Shown piece by piece: positions 61,894-64,000 of a stretch of 64,000 bases of DNA (its first letter is position 1; every line of letters begins with the position of its first letter). The notes under the pieces are model-generated. The model did no database searches and was not told the DNA's origin. It worked only from the letters and a program-made list of their open reading frames with translations. Origin of the DNA: M3007 sp046316495 (lineage in GTDB: Bacteria; Bacteroidota; Bacteroidia; Chitinophagales; Saprospiraceae); contig JBKDAM010000148.1 in assembly GCA_046316495.1 (NCBI GenBank), forward strand, positions 10,903 to 74,902. The letters run 5' to 3'. Made by a program: the position numbers and the translations under genes.

Positions 61894-61901
61894 CAAAGGT
61901 A
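61894..61901 (-). promoter_or_regulatory. -7 box (TACCTTTG on minus strand) for ruvA
   Basis: The minus strand reads TACCTTTG, an exact consensus match identical to the boxes before tRNA-Leu and the SRP RNA. It lies 99 bp upstream of the ruvA start codon. Confidence 0.5.
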
Positions 61902-61937
61902 ATCTATTTAGAATGGATTGATTTAATTACAACTTTC

Positions 61938-62570
61938 ATGGTACATACATTTACGTTTAACCCTTTTTCTGAAAACACTTACGTGCTCTACGATGAGTCG
62001 GGCGACTGTATTATTGTTGATCCTGGTTGTTACACGACGGTTGAAAGAGAGGAGCTCCGCTCCTTTATTGAGCGGGAGCGGTTGCGTCCAGTTCGATTAG
62101 TGAATACCCATTGTCATCTTGATCATGTGTTTGGAAATCGGTGGGTGAGTGAAACTTGGGGTTTATCTTTAGAGATTCATAGGGGTGAGTTGCCATTATT
62201 ACAACGATTGGAGGATACAGCACGCATGTATGGAGTTCCAGGAGTGGAGGCCTCCCCGTTGCCCTCTAGGTATATTGAGCCAGGGGAAGAGATTTGCTTT
62301 GGGAATACCCGATTAAGAGTGTTATTTACCCCAGGGCATTCTCCTGCCAGTATTTGTTTTTATAATGAATTGGAGGAGTATGTGATTGCTGGGGATGTCC
62401 TTTTTTTAGAGGGGATAGGACGAACTGATCTGCCGGGAGGCGACTTCGATACCCTTATAAGCAGTATCCGACAGCAGTTGTTTGTTTTACCTGAGACAAC
62501 GTTAGTTTACCCAGGTCATGGGCCTGCTACTACCATCCGACACGAAATGGAGTTTAATCCTTTCTTGTAA
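61938..62570 (+). CDS. Metallo-beta-lactamase-fold hydrolase (glyoxalase II-like)
   Basis: A 210-residue protein with the zinc-binding motif THCHLDH (HxHxDH), a further ligand in TPGHS, the bridging Asp in VIAGDVLF and the late His in VYPGHGP. This set marks the glyoxalase II/persulfide dioxygenase branch of the fold. It could hydrolyse a thioester or act on persulfides. Without the C-terminal substrate domain of true glyoxalase II, the substrate is uncertain. It is divergent from ruvA across 143 bp. Confidence 0.9.
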   Translation: MVHTFTFNPFSENTYVLYDESGDCIIVDPGCYTTVEREELRSFIERERLRPVRLVNTHCHLDHVFGNRWVSETWGLSLEIHRGELPLLQRLEDTARMYGVPGVEASPLPSRYIEPGEEICFGNTRLRVLFTPGHSPASICFYNELEEYVIAGDVLFLEGIGRTDLPGGDFDTLISSIRQQLFVLPETTLVYPGHGPATTIRHEMEFNPFL

Positions 62571-62654
62571 TACTAGCTTAGGCTGGAAGGGGCTTCCCTA
62601 TTTTGGTTGATTGAATAGTTTCTTAAATTATTAGGTGAGTAAATGAAAATGCAC

Positions 62655-62662
62655 TACCTTTG
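62655..62662 (+). promoter_or_regulatory. -7 box (TACCTTTG) for the SRP RNA
   Basis: An exact TAnnTTTG match, 5 bp before the first base of the RNA closing helix. It supports transcription of the SRP RNA from this site. Confidence 0.65.
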
Positions 62663-62667
62663 CGGCG

Positions 62668-62751
62668 CGTCGGGCGACCAGCTCCTGCAAAACTCCCCCA
62701 GGGCAGAAATGCAGCAAGGGTATGTGGTTGAGCGGTGTGCCCGACGTTTTT
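62668..62751 (+). ncRNA. ffs: Small bacterial signal recognition particle RNA (4.5S type)
   Basis: Closing arms CGTCGGGC (62668-62675) and GCCCGACG (62739-62746) bracket the SRP domain IV signature: CAGG, then a GAAA tetraloop in GCAGAAATGC, then AGCAAGGG. This is the Ffh-binding hairpin. A T-run (62747-62751) follows as a terminator, and an exact promoter box precedes it. The RNA works with Ffh and FtsY in co-translational membrane targeting. The exact 5' and 3' ends are estimates within a few bases. Confidence 0.9.
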
Positions 62752-62814
62752 GTTTACAAGATGGTTATCTTGTTTTTTCGGGAGCAAGAGTATTCTTCAA
62801 CTTGAGCATATTTT

Positions 62815-63477
62815 ATGTTATTCTTTATTGATACGGCTAATTTAGGTGATATTCGCGAAGCTGCGGAGTTAGGGATATTGGATGGAGTAACAACCAATCC
62901 TTCTTTGATGGCGAAAGAGGGTATAAAAGGGGATGCAAATGTACTACGTCATTATATAGATATTTGTGAATTAGTTGGGGAGTCTCAAGATGTGAGTGCA
63001 GAGGTGATTTCTACTGATTTCAAAGGCATGGTGGAAGAGGGAGAGAAGTTGGCTGCTCTTCACGAGAATATTGTGGTGAAGGTTCCTATGACCCGAGACG
63101 GAATAAAGGCTATTTCTCATTTTACCCGTGCTGGAATACGGACAAACTGTACTCTGGTGTTCTCTGCTGGTCAAGCCATTTTGGCTGCCAAGGCTGGGGC
63201 TACTTATGTTTCTCCTTTTGTAGGTCGATTGGATGATATTTCCTGGGAGGGCATGAATTTGATTAAGGAAATTCGGGAAGTTTATGATATGGCTGGTTAT
63301 ACTACACTGATTTTGGCTGCTAGTATACGTAGTCCGCTTCATATTGTACAAGCTGCGAAGGCAGGGGCAGACGTGGTTACTTGCCCGCTTTCAGCTATGT
63401 TAGGGTTGTTAAACCACCCATTGACGGATATTGGGTTGGAGAAGTTTTTGGCGGATCACCGCAAGGCAAACGGATAA
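62815..63477 (+). CDS. Transaldolase / fructose-6-phosphate aldolase-like
   Basis: A 220-residue TIM-barrel aldolase of the short transaldolase (TalB/FSA-like) group. The N-terminus FIDTANLGDIREA, TTNPSLMAKEG, the Schiff-base lysine K89 in NIVVKVPMT and the YVSPFVGRLDD motif are all present. It would transfer dihydroxyacetone units in the pentose phosphate pathway. The length fits the short form. A strong hairpin terminator follows the stop codon. Confidence 0.93.
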   Translation: MLFFIDTANLGDIREAAELGILDGVTTNPSLMAKEGIKGDANVLRHYIDICELVGESQDVSAEVISTDFKGMVEEGEKLAALHENIVVKVPMTRDGIKAISHFTRAGIRTNCTLVFSAGQAILAAKAGATYVSPFVGRLDDISWEGMNLIKEIREVYDMAGYTTLILAASIRSPLHIVQAAKAGADVVTCPLSAMLGLLNHPLTDIGLEKFLADHRKANG

Positions 63478-63504
63478 ACTATATTAAGGAAATAATGTAA
63501 TCGC

Positions 63505-63540
63505 AGGCTACATAGTGATTCACTGTGTAGCCTTTTTTTA
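63505..63540 (+). terminator. Intrinsic terminator after the transaldolase gene
   Basis: AGGCTACATAGTG (63505-63517) pairs with CACTGTGTAGCCT (63521-63533), 13 bp with one G-U wobble and a 3-nt loop, followed directly by a run of T. This is a textbook rho-independent terminator. Confidence 0.9.
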
Positions 63541-63605
63541 TTAGTTAAAACAGGGGAGCTTACAGTATGTCGGTTAAATTTGAAAACCTAATCATTGTTT
63601 AAAAA

Positions 63606-64000
63606 TTATGTCGGTTTATTATTTTCAATCAATAGACTATTCCAAATAGTTTTTGGTATTATCTCTTTATATTGAGACAAGTTGTTTTTAATTGACAATG
63701 CCTTTTCTTCATTTCCCATTTCTTCAAAATGCTTGAACTCATAGTAGTGTCCCCAAAATTGGATAATTGGTTCTTCATCTGATTGAATCATCTTTAAGTC
63801 TTCAAGCAAAATATTTTTATAATGTGAATCAATCAATAATTGGCTTGTAGTTTTAAGAAGTGAATATTCAATATCACCTATCCTGCCTTTGTCAAGTAAG
63901 CGCTGCATTCTTTTTCTATCGGTAAAAAATACTCCTGACTTTGCTGGTAAGGTTGTTGCTAGAAATAACCCTGAAGATATGATACCGGTGATTCCAAGGC
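63606..64000 (-). CDS. C-terminal part of an unrecognised membrane-anchored protein (cut by window edge)
   Basis: The minus-strand frame is open from the right window edge to a TAA at 63606, about 130 residues. The visible N-terminal part is hydrophobic (ITGIISSGLFLATTLPA), then basic (TDRKRMQRLLDKGRIGD), then a helical, charged C-terminal domain ending ENNKPT. An ATG at 63908 starts an internal candidate, but the open frame continues beyond it, so I treat the gene as truncated. I do not recognise the family. Base composition is more AT-rich than the neighbours, which could hint at acquired DNA. Confidence 0.55.
   Translation of the reverse strand, partial: LGITGIISSGLFLATTLPAKSGVFFTDRKRMQRLLDKGRIGDIEYSLLKTTSQLLIDSHYKNILLEDLKMIQSDEEPIIQFWGHYYEFKHFEEMGNEEKALSIKNNLSQYKEIIPKTIWNSLLIENNKPT

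Noticed and set aside
62643..62831. 62-residue plus-strand open frame over the SRP RNA
   Set aside because: It overlaps the SRP RNA signature and helix arms, so the open frame is fortuitous. The product has no recognisable features.
1..64000. CRISPR array, insertion sequence or prophage
   Set aside because: I saw no spaced identical repeats of 25-40 bp, no transposase or integrase domain and no phage structural genes. Most genes are housekeeping or sugar-use genes in ordinary order.

Overview
The window looks like chromosomal DNA from an environmental, probably marine, member of the Bacteroidota, most like the Saprospiria (Lewinella or Haliscomenobacter relatives). The evidence is a fused LpxC-FabZ protein, SusC/SusD transport genes, type IX secretion C-terminal sorting domains, a hybrid two-component regulator, families typical of the phylum (GSCFA, DUF4270, DUF4783, a short glycogen-synthase-like protein), and repeated TAnnTTTG promoter boxes in front of genes. 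The placement is inferred from gene content, not from a marker-gene tree.

Layout. 1-9600: end of an unknown gene, then accA, lpxC-fabZ and lpxA (fatty acid and lipid A synthesis), a TMTC-like membrane/TPR protein, pth, a secreted sialate O-acetylesterase and a ferritin-VIT metal transporter. 9800-21100: a large secreted glycosidase-like protein with PKD and sorting domains, a MarR regulator, a histone-deacetylase-like hydrolase, an ArnT-like glycosyltransferase, replicative helicase dnaB interrupted by a 151-residue mini-intein, a FucP-type transporter and a threonine dehydrogenase. 21200-39900: M1 aminopeptidase, a MORN-caspase protein, xseA, lptC, GSCFA, folA, a glycogen-synthase-like protein, DUF4270, glmS, a candidate structured RNA, DsrE, NRDE, a secreted thioredoxin, a cysteine-hydrolase-like protein, a DinB-like protein and an acidic orphan.

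40199-56341 is the main accessory block, a fructan utilisation locus. It holds a hybrid two-component regulator with a periplasmic sugar-binding domain, a sugar/H+ symporter, a fructokinase, a GH32 lipoprotein, a SusC/SusD pair, an FG-GAP/UnbV protein and a vanadium-haloperoxidase-like protein, the last two with C-terminal sorting domains. GH32 would cut fructan at the surface, SusCD would bring the products across the outer membrane, the symporter would move fructose across the inner membrane and the kinase would phosphorylate it. A direct repeat and a stem-loop touching the symporter start codon are candidate control elements.

56391-64000 is mostly housekeeping: DUF4783, tRNA-Leu(TAG), tig-clpP-clpX, trxA, ruvA, a metallo-beta-lactamase-fold hydrolase, the small SRP RNA, a transaldolase and a truncated membrane-anchored protein at the right edge. 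No CRISPR array, insertion sequence, integrase or phage module was seen. The least ordinary items are the DnaB intein, the 6S-like RNA candidate after glmS, the MORN-caspase protein and the coupling of a fructan locus to FG-GAP and haloperoxidase genes.
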